A stretch of DNA of 64,000 nt from Azophilus sp965220425 (GCA_965220425.1 OZ244830.1:1612001-1676000), one strand, 5' to 3'. Counted from the stretch's first letter, positions 8,819-17,787 are shown. Notes: generated by a model not told the origin, from the sequence alone. Made by a program: numbers and translations.

Positions 8819-9755
8819 TTACCCGAATGCCGGCAACGTCTCGAAGTCGCCCTTCAGTACCGTGGCAGTCTGGTCATTTCTGAGCCAGCCGTCGATTGCG
8901 GTGGCATACACGCGGCGAAAGTCCACCGTAGCGCCGAGGTTGTCGCCTTCCGCCAGGTTCGTGAGGCTCGGGGGATTTCCGTAATGTCCGCCCTGTACGG
9001 GCTTGCCCGCGAGAAACATCAGGTTGGCGGCCCCATGGTCGGTACCGAGGTTTGAATTCTCGGGAACCCGCCGGCCGAACTCCGAGAATACCATCACCGC
9101 CACGCGGTCTCCGTGCCCGAGCCGTTCCATTTGGGCGAGCCCTTGACGTTGATGCCGGCATCGAGAAACGCCAGCATGGCCGGGTCCCTCGCCACGGCCA
9201 GCAGCAACGAGTGGAAGTTGCCCAGCCCCTGTGCCTGGAACAGTTCAACCTGCTTGAGCATCTTCCGGTAGTCGCGCACCTTGTCCTCATTGGTGGCGAA
9301 ATGACCGTGCCAGAAGAGCGCGATCTTTTCCTGGAGCGCGCGTTCTGTCGTCAGCATGCGGTTCGCCCACCAGTAGGCGACCCGGTTGCTTTCCAGGCTG
9401 CTCGCACGGAGCCAGTAGAAGAACTTGTTGACCACCGGCTGCACGGGCCGGTTGCCGGCGGGCTTTACTTGAATACCCAAGGCCCCGCCGTCGGCCTTGG
9501 CCGCTTCAGTGGTCGCCGGCCGACTTGGCGGAAACGGGTCGAGCCCGGGGTCGAACACGCCAGAGTGATTGAATGGCGGCATGACGGCATCTGCCGGCAC
9601 GCCCTCGAAATACACTAGCCCGCATTCCACGCGGATTAGGGTAGTGGCGCGAGGTCGCCTTGCCAGGAAGCGGGATCGTGCTCGCTGCCCGCGGCGCCGG
9701 CACTGACGATCGGAATCCCCATCATCAGGAATGCAAGGATGGTTCGGCCTCCCAT
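8819..9755 (-). pseudogene. DUF1800 gene fused by deletion to the end of a DUF1501 gene
   Basis: Reading from 9755, a signal-peptide start (MGGRTILAFLMMGIPIVSAGA) runs into DUF1800-like DPASWQGDLAPLP and then a TAA at 9639-9641. The DUF1800 body resumes near 9610 (MPPFNHSGVFDPGLDPFPPSR; RMLTTERALQEKIALFWHGHF; DAGINVKGSPK). At about 9130 the frame shifts by one and the text becomes the C-terminus of a DUF1501 protein (DRVAVMVFSEFGRRVPEN and GTDHGAANLMFLAG). DUF1800 and DUF1501 genes are commonly adjacent and encode secreted proteins, so one deletion removed the end of the first and most of the second. A TAGCCCGCAT repeat end sits at the first break. Confidence 0.8.
9616..9625. repeat. Solo repeat end of the A family
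   Basis: CTAGCCCGCAT (9615-9625) is identical to the outer end of elements A1, A3 and A4. No partner end or element interior is visible next to it. It lies exactly at the point where about 35 residues of the DUF1800 reading frame are missing, which suggests a deletion scar. Confidence 0.5.
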
Positions 9756-10036
9756 GGGGCTGATCATAGGACTCTTTGCATGGCGTCTCATGGCAAGCGA
9801 TGAACGCTACGGTCGTCTACCTGCGTCGCCAGCCTGCACTCGTCGTGGCCGGCTACCGCCCGCTGTCGGTGTCGATGACGTTGACACTGCTAACCAACGT
9901 CATCGGATCAGTGTCGGCACGGTTGATCCAGGACCTGCTGGACGCCGACGATCTGGAAGTCTGGCCGGCGGAACCGGGCGACGACGTCACGCACAATTCG
10001 GTTACCCTGAATTGCGGCTGACGCCGGTGTACTTAT

Positions 10037-10300
10037 TCAAGCGGCTGTATCCTGCTCCACGTCCCATCCGGGGAAAACGAGCACTGCGGGGTGGCATTTC
10101 AGTGCCCTCGCCAACTGTTTGGCGCGTTCGACGCCAAGATTGATACGTTCTCTCTCGATCGCCGAAATCGTCGATTGGGGGATGCCGGAAACAGATGCCA
10201 GCTCATTCTGGCTAAAACCCTGCAACTCGCGGACGATCCGGACAGACTCACCAGGACTGACCCCAATCTGCCGTTTGGCTTTGCTGTACTCACTCTTCAC
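10037..10300 (-). CDS. XRE-family helix-turn-helix antitoxin
   Basis: The 87-residue protein carries a Cro/C1-type HTH at about residues 16-70 (ESVRIVRELQGFSQNELASVSGIPQSTISAIERERINLG). It overlaps the upstream toxin gene by 4 bases (ATGA), the usual toxin-first order of higBA-type modules. It probably neutralises the toxin and represses the shared promoter. No obvious truncation. Confidence 0.85.
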   Translation of the reverse strand: MKSEYSKAKRQIGVSPGESVRIVRELQGFSQNELASVSGIPQSTISAIERERINLGVERAKQLARALKCHPAVLVFPGWDVEQDTAA

Positions 10301-10581
10301 GTTTTCTTCCTGTAATCATGAGCCGTGACGGTTTCCACATCGAACCTGGTCTGATCCCTCTTTACGCGGTAGATGACTCGATATTGCTGATTCAGCCTTG
10401 ACGACCGATAACCGCGCAGTTCACCCGACAGCGACTCATCATTGAACCCTCGTATGACTCTCAATCCCGGAGGCCCCGATAACATCGCAATATCTTTCCA
10501 TTTCTCGTAGCGCTTCAGTATCTCGGTTGGCAATCGCTTCAGTTGTCTGGATACTCGGCGATGCTCGTAGACCTGCCACAT
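10297..10581 (-). CDS. RelE/HigB-type mRNA-interferase toxin
   Basis: The 94-residue protein is small and basic, with the RelE/ParE-superfamily pattern MWQVYEHRRVSRQLKRLP, then GYRSSRLNQQYRVIYRVKRDQ and VETVTAHDYRK at the C-terminus. Toxins of this fold cleave mRNA on the ribosome. It is translated first and coupled to the antitoxin by the ATGA overlap. The region before the ATG is AT-rich and contains TATACT and TTGAAA-like hexamers. Both genes look intact, in contrast to two other toxin-antitoxin loci in this window. Confidence 0.82.
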   Translation of the reverse strand: MWQVYEHRRVSRQLKRLPTEILKRYEKWKDIAMLSGPPGLRVIRGFNDESLSGELRGYRSSRLNQQYRVIYRVKRDQTRFDVETVTAHDYRKKT

Positions 10582-10868
10582 ACTAAATTAAGTATATATG
10601 CCGTTTTCAATTTATCTATGGGCAGAGTCAGAAATCCCTGTACGAGTTGGCTGGCAAGCCTATTTCTACCCAGACACGGCTATTGACCGCCATCGTCGAT
10701 GGTGTGAAAGTCGGGCCATATTTTCATACACGCCGCGATGCCCAACGTTATCACTTAGCTGTGCCAGATTGGCGGAGCGCCACGGCTCTACTTTTGGTTC
10801 CGTGCTGGTCATGTCTACAGGCTTGCCACCCTGGTTTTGTGTGACCGTATTACAGGTCATTGACCTTT
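10582..10868. other. Intergenic stretch without a recognisable gene
   Basis: Short frames exist on both strands (for example 10647-10844 plus), but none has a ribosome site or recognisable motif. The composition is lower in GC than its surroundings. It probably holds the toxin-antitoxin promoter at its left end; I see nothing else. Confidence 0.4.
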
Positions 10869-10874
10869 GATAAG

Positions 10875-10980
10875 TCAATAACCCAATATTGCCGCATGCG
10901 CAGGTGATCGCCGCCGCTCTGGCCGCTGGCGCGATGAAAGAGGCTCCGCGCCAGCGGACTCGCCTGCATCACGGAAACGC
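10875..10980 (-). pseudogene. Type-B carboxylesterase remnant
   Basis: On the minus strand, in a frame different from the DUF3604 gene it abuts, the text reads GGDPDNVTIFGESAGS and then MQASPLARSLFHRASGQSGG. These are the nucleophile elbow (GESAG) and following helix of type-B carboxylesterases. Only about 45 residues remain. They are joined directly to the 3' end of the DUF3604 gene, so its last 30 or so codons are read through this fragment in the wrong frame. Confidence 0.75.
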
Positions 10981-12954
10981 GGTGCGAGCCCGCCGACTCC
11001 CCGAAGATGGTGACATTGTCCGGGTCGCCGCCTGCGGCAGGTCCGACGATTGGCCGGGTTCGGGATGCGGCAGATACCAGATCGGCGACGACCAGGCGCG
11101 TTCCTGGATGGTTGCGGCAATGCCTTCCCGGGGTTCGACCCCGGCGCGAAGGGCGTCCCAGGTCGACCAGCGGCAGATCGGGTTCTCCAGCACACGCACG
11201 TAGTAGAAGGCGCGTTCGGATGCATCGAACTCGGGGTCGCGCCAGCGCGCCTTCAATTCCGCGGCGCCCGCGGCATCGTCGGTACTGCAATCGTCCAGGT
11301 TGACCGACGCGCCGTTGTCGGGACAGCGGTGGGTCACGGGGTCGACCGCCAGCCCATCGGAACACGCCACATCGAAGACCCTTTCACGGACTTCTCCGCC
11401 CGCCGTCCGCCCCTTGACGATCTGCACCCGTTCCAGGGGCGCGCTATGTGCATCGCGAGACGCCCACACGATGAAGTCGGGTGTCCGGCCGGCCCGGGCA
11501 AAGAGCTTTGCGCCCATGGGCACGCCGGCGGCATAGGCCTCGCGGATCAGGCCGGCGCTGTCGATCGGCGGCAGTTCGTAGCCCGCAAAGAACCGGACCT
11601 TTATTCTCGTGCCGCTGGTACCGAAGGTTTCCTTGCGGCGCATGGATGCATAGATGGCGTCGCGGGTGTTGCGTTCGGCCCAGACGCCCGCCAGGCCCGA
11701 CGCACTGAAGGTGATGAGCGGGGCGTCCGGGTGGTAGACCGGGGCGCCGTCTTCAGCGGTGGAAACCGGCACGGAGCCCCGGACCGCCCCTTCCGCGTCG
11801 AGCATGCCGATCTTGCCCCAGTAGTCGTCTTCGGAACCGCCGCTCGATGCATTGTGTGAGTCGCTGGCGCCGACCACGCCAAAGGCGAACGGATCGAAGC
11901 CATCGCGTTCGGCCATCTTGAGGCCGTTCAGCCAGGCTTCGCGTACGTAGCTGCCGCTCACCTGCCCCAGGATATCGGTGGCGACCAGATAGGGCATGAT
12001 TTCGAAGTCCGCCCACTCATCGTTGGGCGAAAGGGCGGGGTGGGTCTCGGATGTGCCCTTGACCTGGCTGATTTCGACCAGGGGCTCGTTGCGCATTCTC
12101 AAGCTGGCGTAACCGGCGTCCAGCGGCTCTCCCGATCGATCCTGGAGACTGAACATCTGACCGTTGGAGCCGTTGGAATTGTGGGGAATGGCCAGGGCCT
12201 CCATGCCGCGGTCGCGCAATCCATCCATCCAGGCCCAGAGGTCTTCCGGATCGGAAGAATCGAACCGCGAGAACGGGGCAGCCGGCGCCTTGCCGCCGTT
12301 GAAGATGACGTTTCGATGCAGGTTCTGGCGGTCGGGAGCCGAGGAGTACTCAAAGCCGACGAAGGCGGTGAATTGGCCCGGATCGTTGTGTCGATTGGCG
12401 GCGTCGACTATGTCCGCCCAGGTCGACCTGACCGTCGGCAAGTGGTGAATTACGTGGTGCCGGTTGTTGTCCGGATTGAGAAACTGGGCCATGGTGCGGA
12501 AGGCGTTCGCCCGATCTTCGCGCGTGGGCGTGTTGGTCAGGGACTGCGCATCCGGGTGCCTGGACAGAGGATGTTCCGTGTCGGCCATGGCGGCCATGGT
12601 GCCGAGCACCAAGGCGTGGTCCGTCACCGCGTAGAAGTCGAGCGGCGCCTTCAGCTTCATGTCGAAGCCGGCCGCGTGCTCAAGAGTACCGCCTTTGGCG
12701 AACCGGTAGGCATCGTCGGGACCGGCCCGGGTGCCGAACACGTAGGCATCGAAGGAATTCACGGTATGCACGTGCAGGTCGCCGAAATACGCATTGCGCT
12801 CGGGATTCGATTCAATGGCGTCCGCTCCGGCCTTCGCCTCCGACGGGGCTTTGCCAACGGCAGCTACGGAAGCAGTTTCGGCCCGCTCGGTACCCGGGTC
12901 CGGCGAACACGCCAAGACCAGCACGCTCAACAAAAGTGGCAGCAGACGGCGCAC
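10969..12954 (-). CDS. DUF3604 family lipoprotein
   Basis: About 661 residues from the GTG at 12954, which gives a lipoprotein signal (MRRLLPLLLSVLVLAC, lipobox LVLA-C) and has AGGAA upstream; an ATG at 13023 is an alternative. The body matches DUF3604: YFGDLHVHTVNSFDAYVFG, DFYAVTDHALVLG, EALAIPHNSNGS, GVVGASDSHNASSG, ERAWSSPIWYLP. The histidine and aspartate pattern (HVH, TDH, SDSH) suggests a PHP-like metal-dependent hydrolase of unknown substrate. Normal similarity ends at about 11075. The last 30 residues are out-of-frame carboxylesterase sequence, so the natural stop was lost by a deletion. The core appears complete. Confidence 0.8.
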   Translation of the reverse strand: MRRLLPLLLSVLVLACSPDPGTERAETASVAAVGKAPSEAKAGADAIESNPERNAYFGDLHVHTVNSFDAYVFGTRAGPDDAYRFAKGGTLEHAAGFDMKLKAPLDFYAVTDHALVLGTMAAMADTEHPLSRHPDAQSLTNTPTREDRANAFRTMAQFLNPDNNRHHVIHHLPTVRSTWADIVDAANRHNDPGQFTAFVGFEYSSAPDRQNLHRNVIFNGGKAPAAPFSRFDSSDPEDLWAWMDGLRDRGMEALAIPHNSNGSNGQMFSLQDRSGEPLDAGYASLRMRNEPLVEISQVKGTSETHPALSPNDEWADFEIMPYLVATDILGQVSGSYVREAWLNGLKMAERDGFDPFAFGVVGASDSHNASSGGSEDDYWGKIGMLDAEGAVRGSVPVSTAEDGAPVYHPDAPLITFSASGLAGVWAERNTRDAIYASMRRKETFGTSGTRIKVRFFAGYELPPIDSAGLIREAYAAGVPMGAKLFARAGRTPDFIVWASRDAHSAPLERVQIVKGRTAGGEVRERVFDVACSDGLAVDPVTHRCPDNGASVNLDDCSTDDAAGAAELKARWRDPEFDASERAFYYVRVLENPICRWSTWDALRAGVEPREGIAATIQERAWSSPIWYLPHPEPGQSSDLPQAATRTMSPSSGSRRARTAFP

Positions 12955-13164
12955 AGGCAAGTTCCTGGCCTGGCTGGGGATGATGGTGGAGGCGAGCCTT
13001 CCAGCGGATGCGGGTGGTGTCATGTGTATCGAAACCAGGGGCCGGCGGTAGTGGCGATCAGTATCGAAGCCAACGCGTTGATCGTCAATTCGCATTTTGG
13101 CATCGGCCGACAAGTTCCGGCCATGCGTTGGCTGTAACCTCTTCGGGCGTGCGATCCGCCCCGG

Positions 13165-13333
13165 TCATTCCTTGAACGGATCGGCGTGGGAGCCGGTGCG
13201 AACCAGGTGCAACTCGTCTCCTTTGACGAATCGGCCAAGCCAGCGTTGCGCGCAGCTTGGTCAGGTTCCGGCCTCGCCTTTCGGCCCTCCGTACATCGCG
13301 CTTGAACTTTGAGAACCGAACCGGGGTGAGCAC
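13165..13333 (-). pseudogene. YafQ-family toxin remnant with internal deletion
   Basis: It starts GTG at 13333 with LTPVRFSKFKRDVRRAERRGRNLTKLRATLA, the typical YafQ N-terminus. The natural C-terminus (GDELHLVRTGSHADPFKE then TGA at 13165-13167) follows in another frame about 40 bases later. The roughly 35 residues between, including the catalytic histidine region, are missing. A frame-shifting internal deletion has therefore destroyed the toxin. Confidence 0.75.
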
Positions 13334-13334
13334 G

Positions 13335-13511
13335 TCAGACGCCGAGATCCCGGAACCGATCCTCGGCGCTGGCGAAGGGCTTACCCTTGCCTTCCTGCAA
13401 CTCCTGCATGGCCTTGACCGTCGGGGCGTTCGGTATCTGAAGGGCGAACGGCAGCCGCTTCTCTTCCGCTACTCGCACCGGCAGGAGGCGGATGGCATCG
13501 CAAACCGACAG
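13335..13511 (-). pseudogene. RelB/DinJ-type antitoxin remnant, N-terminus lost
   Basis: The frame reads LSVCDAIRLLPVRVAEEKRLPFA followed by PTVKAMQELQEGKGKPFASAEDRFRDLG and stops at 13335-13337, one base before the YafQ start. This is the standard C-terminal two thirds of a DinJ-type antitoxin. An in-frame TAG lies directly upstream (13512-13514), and the ribbon-helix-helix DNA-binding start is absent. Together with the broken toxin it marks a dead dinJ-yafQ module. Confidence 0.72.
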
Positions 13512-13529
13512 CTACATCATAGTTGGGGT

Positions 13530-13994
13530 TCAAGGATGTCGAAAACGAACTCGGGCGGATGGGTGAAGCGGCCGGTCGACTGCCCACAGGTATCCGTCCG
13601 GGTCGAGAATGAACGCCTCGCGTACCCCGTGCGGCTTGTCCATGGCGCCCGCCGGAATCGGGTCTCCGCGGCGCCGCGCCGCCGCCTCGGCCGCGTCGGG
13701 GTCCGCATCGTGCAGCCGTATCTCGGCCCCGATGCCGCGCGCGGCGCCTGCCGCGAGGCTTCCGTAGAGCGGGTGGTCGCGATAGGTATGGTCGGCGTGG
13801 AGCATCCACTCCGACGCGCCATGACGGAGCGCCGCGAAGTCGGTGTCCGAATAGATCGGCTCGGCCCCCAGGACATCGCGCGCGAAGGCAAGGGCGGGCT
13901 CGACGTCGCGGACGAGGAGATTGACGGTCAGGCCGCGAAGCGACCGGCCGTACTCGTCGGCGGACATCCACGGCTCATCATGCCGGACCTTCAT
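13530..13994 (-). CDS. VOC-superfamily (glyoxalase/bleomycin-resistance-like) protein
   Basis: The 154-residue protein has a single VOC fold: LTVNLLVRDVEPALAFARDVLGAE, HGASEWMLHADHTY, EIRLHDADPDAAEAAARRRGD and GVREAFILDPDGYLWAVDRP. The strong ribosome site GGGAGGG lies before the ATG at 13994. The C-terminus (HPSARVRFRHP) continues into sequence whose alternative frame also looks VOC-like (THPPEFVFDI), so a late frameshift is possible. The substrate is unknown. Confidence 0.75.
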   Translation of the reverse strand: MKVRHDEPWMSADEYGRSLRGLTVNLLVRDVEPALAFARDVLGAEPIYSDTDFAALRHGASEWMLHADHTYRDHPLYGSLAAGAARGIGAEIRLHDADPDAAEAAARRRGDPIPAGAMDKPHGVREAFILDPDGYLWAVDRPLHPSARVRFRHP

Positions 13995-14094
13995 CGGGAA
14001 CCCTCCCTTCCGTAGGTTTGAACCACTCTATCCGATGGATGGATTCACAGACAGAACGCAAGGTACGATGCGCGCGGCAAGGCAGGACCAGACG

Positions 14095-14762
14095 ATGACG
14101 ATCGAATCCACGTACAGGATATATGGCGGAGAACTGAGCTACTTCACCCGCAAACTGGAAGCGGCGATGATTTTCTACGGTGCGCCGTTCGAGATGCTCG
14201 ACAAGAACGAACACGATCCGCGGGAAATCGAGGCCAGGTCCGGGACGCACCAGGTGCCCGTCCTGCAGACGCCCGAGAACTGGATGATTGGCGACACTAC
14301 CCCGCTGATGCGCCTGTTGGACGACCGCTTTCCCGCCCGGCGCATGTTTCCGAAAGGACCGCTGGGCATTCTCGTCCAGGTCGTTGAAGAGTACTTCGAT
14401 GAATGGATAGCCCGCACCATGGTGCATTACCGCTGGCACTATCCCGAGAGTGCGGAATTCGCGTTACTGAGAATGGCCAGGGGTGTTGCCGGATATTCCC
14501 GGGGTGCCCGTGGGCGTCGCGGCCACCGGCCCCAAGGTCGTATCGATCGCAGCATGGCAACGACTTCATCACCAGTGACTTTGCTCATGAATTCGGGATC
14601 TATGGCCCGCCTTCCTACTGTGTCGACAGGATCTCGGAGCTCGCCGCGCCTGGCGTCGATCGATTCATCCTGGCCGGGGGCCCGGATCTGGCGATGCCAC
14701 AGGCCGAGATAGCCGCATTGGCCAGGCGTTTCATGGCGGAAGTCCTGCCAAAGTTCAAATAG
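14095..14762 (+). pseudogene. Glutathione S-transferase N-terminus joined to an LLM oxidoreductase C-terminus
   Basis: From the ATG at 14095, residues 1-125 are a GST N-terminal domain and the start of its helical domain (YRIYGGELSYFTRKLEAAMIFYG, TPENWMIGDTTPLMRLLDDRFP). At about 14490 this gives way to pieces of an F420-type LLM oxidoreductase in other frames: PVGVAATGPKVVSIAA, then after a shift HGNDFITSDFAHEFGIYGPP and the C-terminus ending MAEVLPKFK (stop 14760-14762). At least two deletions have fused unrelated genes here. Confidence 0.75.
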
Positions 14763-14821
14763 AGAGGCAGGGTCGGGACTCGGGCATCAACACGTAAAGA
14801 GTCGGAATCGGGACTCCGGCG

Positions 14822-15925
14822 TCAATACGGATCGGGTTCGTTCTGGAACTGGCGATGGATCTCGATCAGTCCGGGGGTCAGCAACGCAAGCCACACCGCC
14901 ACGGCAGCGCCGAACCAGGCGATCGGCAGGACGAGAAGCAGTACCAGCCACAGCGCCAGAAACCCGTATATGCGCTTCAACATCGCCCGCGGGCTGACCC
15001 GCTCGGCGTCTCCTTCACGGCTCAACGGAAACGCTTTGGGTCTCAGGAACCAGCCGTGAGCCGTCAGGATGGCCAGGAACCGGAACCAGGAAACACTCTT
15101 CGCCCCCAAGACGGGATTCCTGTCGGGCGCCGCATCTTCGGCACTAACCATCGCCGCCTGAATCTTCTTCCAGGTATAAACCGCTTCCGGCCGGGCGCCG
15201 GCGCCGCTCATGGTGCTGTACTTGGGTACGTCCCGCCAGCGGTACAGGACGCGCCCGGACTTGTTTACGGCCAGTACCGCGGGCTGGTAGTAACCTTTCG
15301 GATGGGTCGCCCAGGGGCGGTTGCGCAGGTGGCCGTAGTTTTCGTTGTAGAAGACATCCAGCCAGCCTCTGTCTTTGCACGCCTTGCGAATCTCGTGGTG
15401 GGGATCGCCGATTGCGGGATAGTGAATCTCCCACTCCTCTTCCGCTTCCGTCGCAAGCGTCTGCGGTTCGCTGGTGATTGCAAACACCTCACCGCCCGCT
15501 GTCCGGATCTCCTGGAGCACGCCGGATTTTGTATAGCTTCGTAACTCGAAGCGGCAGGGCGGTCACCAGAGACCGCGGTAGTAGAGAAGAAGCACGAATT
15601 CATGGTTCTGCAACTGCCGGTCCAGCCACTCCTTGCGTACTCCCTCGGGCGGGTCGAGCAGCGGCGGGACATCGGGTGCAGCCTCGGCAACGAAATCGAA
15701 GTGGTACGCCTCGCCTTCCGGCGCCACGCGTACCTGCTCACGCCTGCACAACTCGCCGTCACATAGAACGAGCCCAAGCTCGAAGGGTTCGTCAGCGTTT
15801 TCGGCTTCATCGACATCGACCAGCCCCGTTAACGAATAGCTTGTCGCGCGAACATCGTTAACCCACGACAGTGCCGCTTGTGCCACTGGAACCAACTGTG
15901 TGGGTATGTCTTCGCGCAGGTGCAT
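14822..15925 (-). CDS. Peroxiredoxin/thioredoxin-like membrane-anchored redox protein, probable selenoprotein (Sec at in-frame TGA 15563-15565)
   Basis: Two open frames in the same register are separated by a single TGA at 15565-15563. Read through, they give one 367-residue protein: an N-terminal domain, then LLLYYRGLW-U-PPCRFELRSY, an AhpC/TSA-type thioredoxin fold (GGEVFAITSEPQTLATEAEEE; KGYYQPAVLAVNKSGRVLYRW), and a C-terminal hydrophobic segment (FLALWLVLLLVLPIAWFGAA). The TGA falls exactly where the first cysteine of the W-C-x-x-C redox motif belongs (residue 121, UPPC). Nothing downstream has decayed over 247 codons. A 6-bp hairpin at SECIS spacing follows the TGA. ATG 15925 is the only ATG near the homologous start. 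The alternative is a recent nonsense mutation, but a second gene in this window shows the same pattern. Confidence 0.78.
15536..15552 (-). promoter_or_regulatory. Candidate bacterial SECIS hairpin
   Basis: In the mRNA, GCUUCG-AGUUA-CGAAGC forms a perfect 6-bp stem with a 5-base loop. The loop begins at the 17th base after UGA and has G as its second base. Bacterial SECIS elements need a small apical loop 16-37 bases after UGA with a G in the first two loop positions, and this fits. Confidence 0.65.
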
Positions 15926-15948
15926 TGCAAATCCGCAAGTGGGACGGC

Positions 15949-16201
15949 CGGAGAAAAGCGCCGGTGTCAACCGTCTGCTCTGGACGCTTGCTGCCGGCGG
16001 AATCTCATTGACTACGGTACATTACCTCTACCCTTGTCTCCACCCCATTACGGATAACAGTTGGTTATCCGCCGATACTAAACGGTTAATAGACGCTCGG
16101 GACGCCTCGCCCAATAATGCTCAGCAACCAGACAAGGCATTCACATCAACTCCCTGTTCCGGAAAAAACACCGGACAGGGAAGGTCGGAGAAAAGCGCCG
16201 G
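15949..16201. repeat. Pair of 16-base direct repeats in an intergenic region
   Basis: CGGAGAAAAGCGCCGG occurs at 15949-15964 and again at 16186-16201 in the same orientation. The roughly 220 bases between them and the stretch to 16404 hold no gene I can support. The first copy lies just upstream of the redoxin start and the second upstream of the flavoprotein gene. It could be a duplicated regulatory site or a target-site scar. Confidence 0.45.
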
Positions 16202-16404
16202 AGCGAATCGTTGTTTGAGATTGTACCGGCACACCCACGGCCCGCCCGGTCGATGCGAACCGAGCCAACGGATCCGCCGTTGCCCGGATTGCCGACTTCA
16301 ATCATAGTGGCAATGGGTACTTGTCCGACCAAGGAGGGCGCGTCGACGGTTTTGCTGCCAGGATCCTCTCGCAGCGCCGAGAATGACGGTTGAGTCACGA
16401 TTCC

Positions 16405-17748
16405 ATGTCCGATCCGGTCACAGCGGATCTGGTCACTCGAACCTGGTCGCGGCCGTTCGAGCCCCCGGATTCCATTCCCGGCTCGGCGGACATCGTCATC
16501 ATTGGCGGCGGGATCGTCGGTGTATCCACCGCGTGGTTCCTGGCCAGGCAAGGCGTCCAAGTCGCCCTGTGCGAGAAAGGTCATATTGCCGGGGAACAGT
16601 CCGGCCGCAACTGGGGCTGGGTACGGCAACAGGGCCGGGATGTGCGCGAGATGCCGATGATCATGGAAAGCCTGAACATCTGGCGCGGGCTCGCCGGGCA
16701 GATTGGCGAAGACGTCGGGTTCGAACAGACCGGGTGCCTGTATGCGGCAAGAACCGATGCAGAACTCGAGGGGTACGCCGCATGGCTGCCCACCGCCCGG
16801 GAGTACGGTCTCGATACGCGCCTCGTCTCCGCTGACGAGATCGCACGGCTTGTGCCCGGCGCCGCCACCCGATGGCGAGGCGGGACTTATACGGCCAGCG
16901 ACGGCCAGGCCGAACCGCACAAGGCTGCTCCGGCGATCGCGCGGGCAGCCGCGCGAGGCGGCGCGTCAATCCTGACAGCCTGCGCTGTGCGCGGTATCGA
17001 AACACAAGCCGGGCGCCTGTCCGCCGTCGTGACCGAACAGGGTACGATCAGGACATCCGTGGCGCTTTGCGCAGCAGGCGCGTGGACGTCGATGTTCTGT
17101 CGCTCCCTCGACATCGAGCTGCCGCAACTCACCCTGAACGGCACCGTCGTGCGCACGGCGCCCGGCGAGAGGGTGCTGAATGCCTGCGTCTGGGATAACA
17201 GGGCCGGCATACGGCGCCGGCAGGATGGCGGTTACAACGTGGCGCACAGCGCGTTTCTCGAGCATCCCATCGTGCCCTCCACGTTTCGCTTCGCCTTTAA
17301 GTATCTGCCCGCATTCCGGCGGGAGTTCGGGGGGGTGCGCCTGTCGATCGGCCGTGAGTTCGTCGATGAATGGCGAACGCCCAGGCGCTGGCGACTCGAT
17401 GCGCCCTCACCGTTCGAAAAAACCAGGGTGCTCAATCCACAACCGCGCCCGCGGGCTGTTGCAGGCATCAGGCGCATCATCGCCGAGCGGTTTCCGCGGC
17501 TCGCCGACACCGGCATTGCCGAGGCCTGGAGCGGCGTGGTTGACACAACACCGGACGCGGTGCCGGTCATCGACCAGGCCGAGGCTGTCCCGGGCTTTTA
17601 CATGGCGACCGGGCTCAGTGGTCACGGTTTCGGTATCGGGCCGGGCGCCGGCAAGGCGATCGCCGGGATGCTCACGGGCGCCGACACCCGAATCGACCTG
17701 TCCGAGTTTCGGCTCAGCCGGTTTTTCGACGGTACGCCGGTCCGCTGA
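16405..17748 (+). CDS. FAD-dependent amino-acid oxidase/dehydrogenase-family protein
   Basis: The 447-residue DAO-family flavoprotein has ADIVIIGGGIVGVSTAWFLARQG (Rossmann FAD motif, about residues 29-51), GRNWGWVRQQGRD and the C-terminal FAD loop TTPDAVPVIDQ with TGLSGHGFGIGPGAGKAIA. Such enzymes oxidise amino acids or N-methylated amino acids (D-amino-acid dehydrogenase, sarcosine or glycine oxidase type); the substrate is open. ATG 16405 was preferred over a TTG five codons upstream. No partner subunit is adjacent. Confidence 0.85.
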   Translation: MSDPVTADLVTRTWSRPFEPPDSIPGSADIVIIGGGIVGVSTAWFLARQGVQVALCEKGHIAGEQSGRNWGWVRQQGRDVREMPMIMESLNIWRGLAGQIGEDVGFEQTGCLYAARTDAELEGYAAWLPTAREYGLDTRLVSADEIARLVPGAATRWRGGTYTASDGQAEPHKAAPAIARAAARGGASILTACAVRGIETQAGRLSAVVTEQGTIRTSVALCAAGAWTSMFCRSLDIELPQLTLNGTVVRTAPGERVLNACVWDNRAGIRRRQDGGYNVAHSAFLEHPIVPSTFRFAFKYLPAFRREFGGVRLSIGREFVDEWRTPRRWRLDAPSPFEKTRVLNPQPRPRAVAGIRRIIAERFPRLADTGIAEAWSGVVDTTPDAVPVIDQAEAVPGFYMATGLSGHGFGIGPGAGKAIAGMLTGADTRIDLSEFRLSRFFDGTPVR

Positions 17749-17787
17749 CGGCGCCACTCGAAATGGACCACGCCCGCATCGCGATTG

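Noticed and set aside
9639..9641. Recoding at the TAA in the DUF1800 gene
   Set aside because: TAA is not a selenocysteine codon, no hairpin follows, and the gene has two further lesions.
12040..13137. 365-codon plus frame opposite DUF3604
   Set aside because: Antisense shadow; no start signal or motif.
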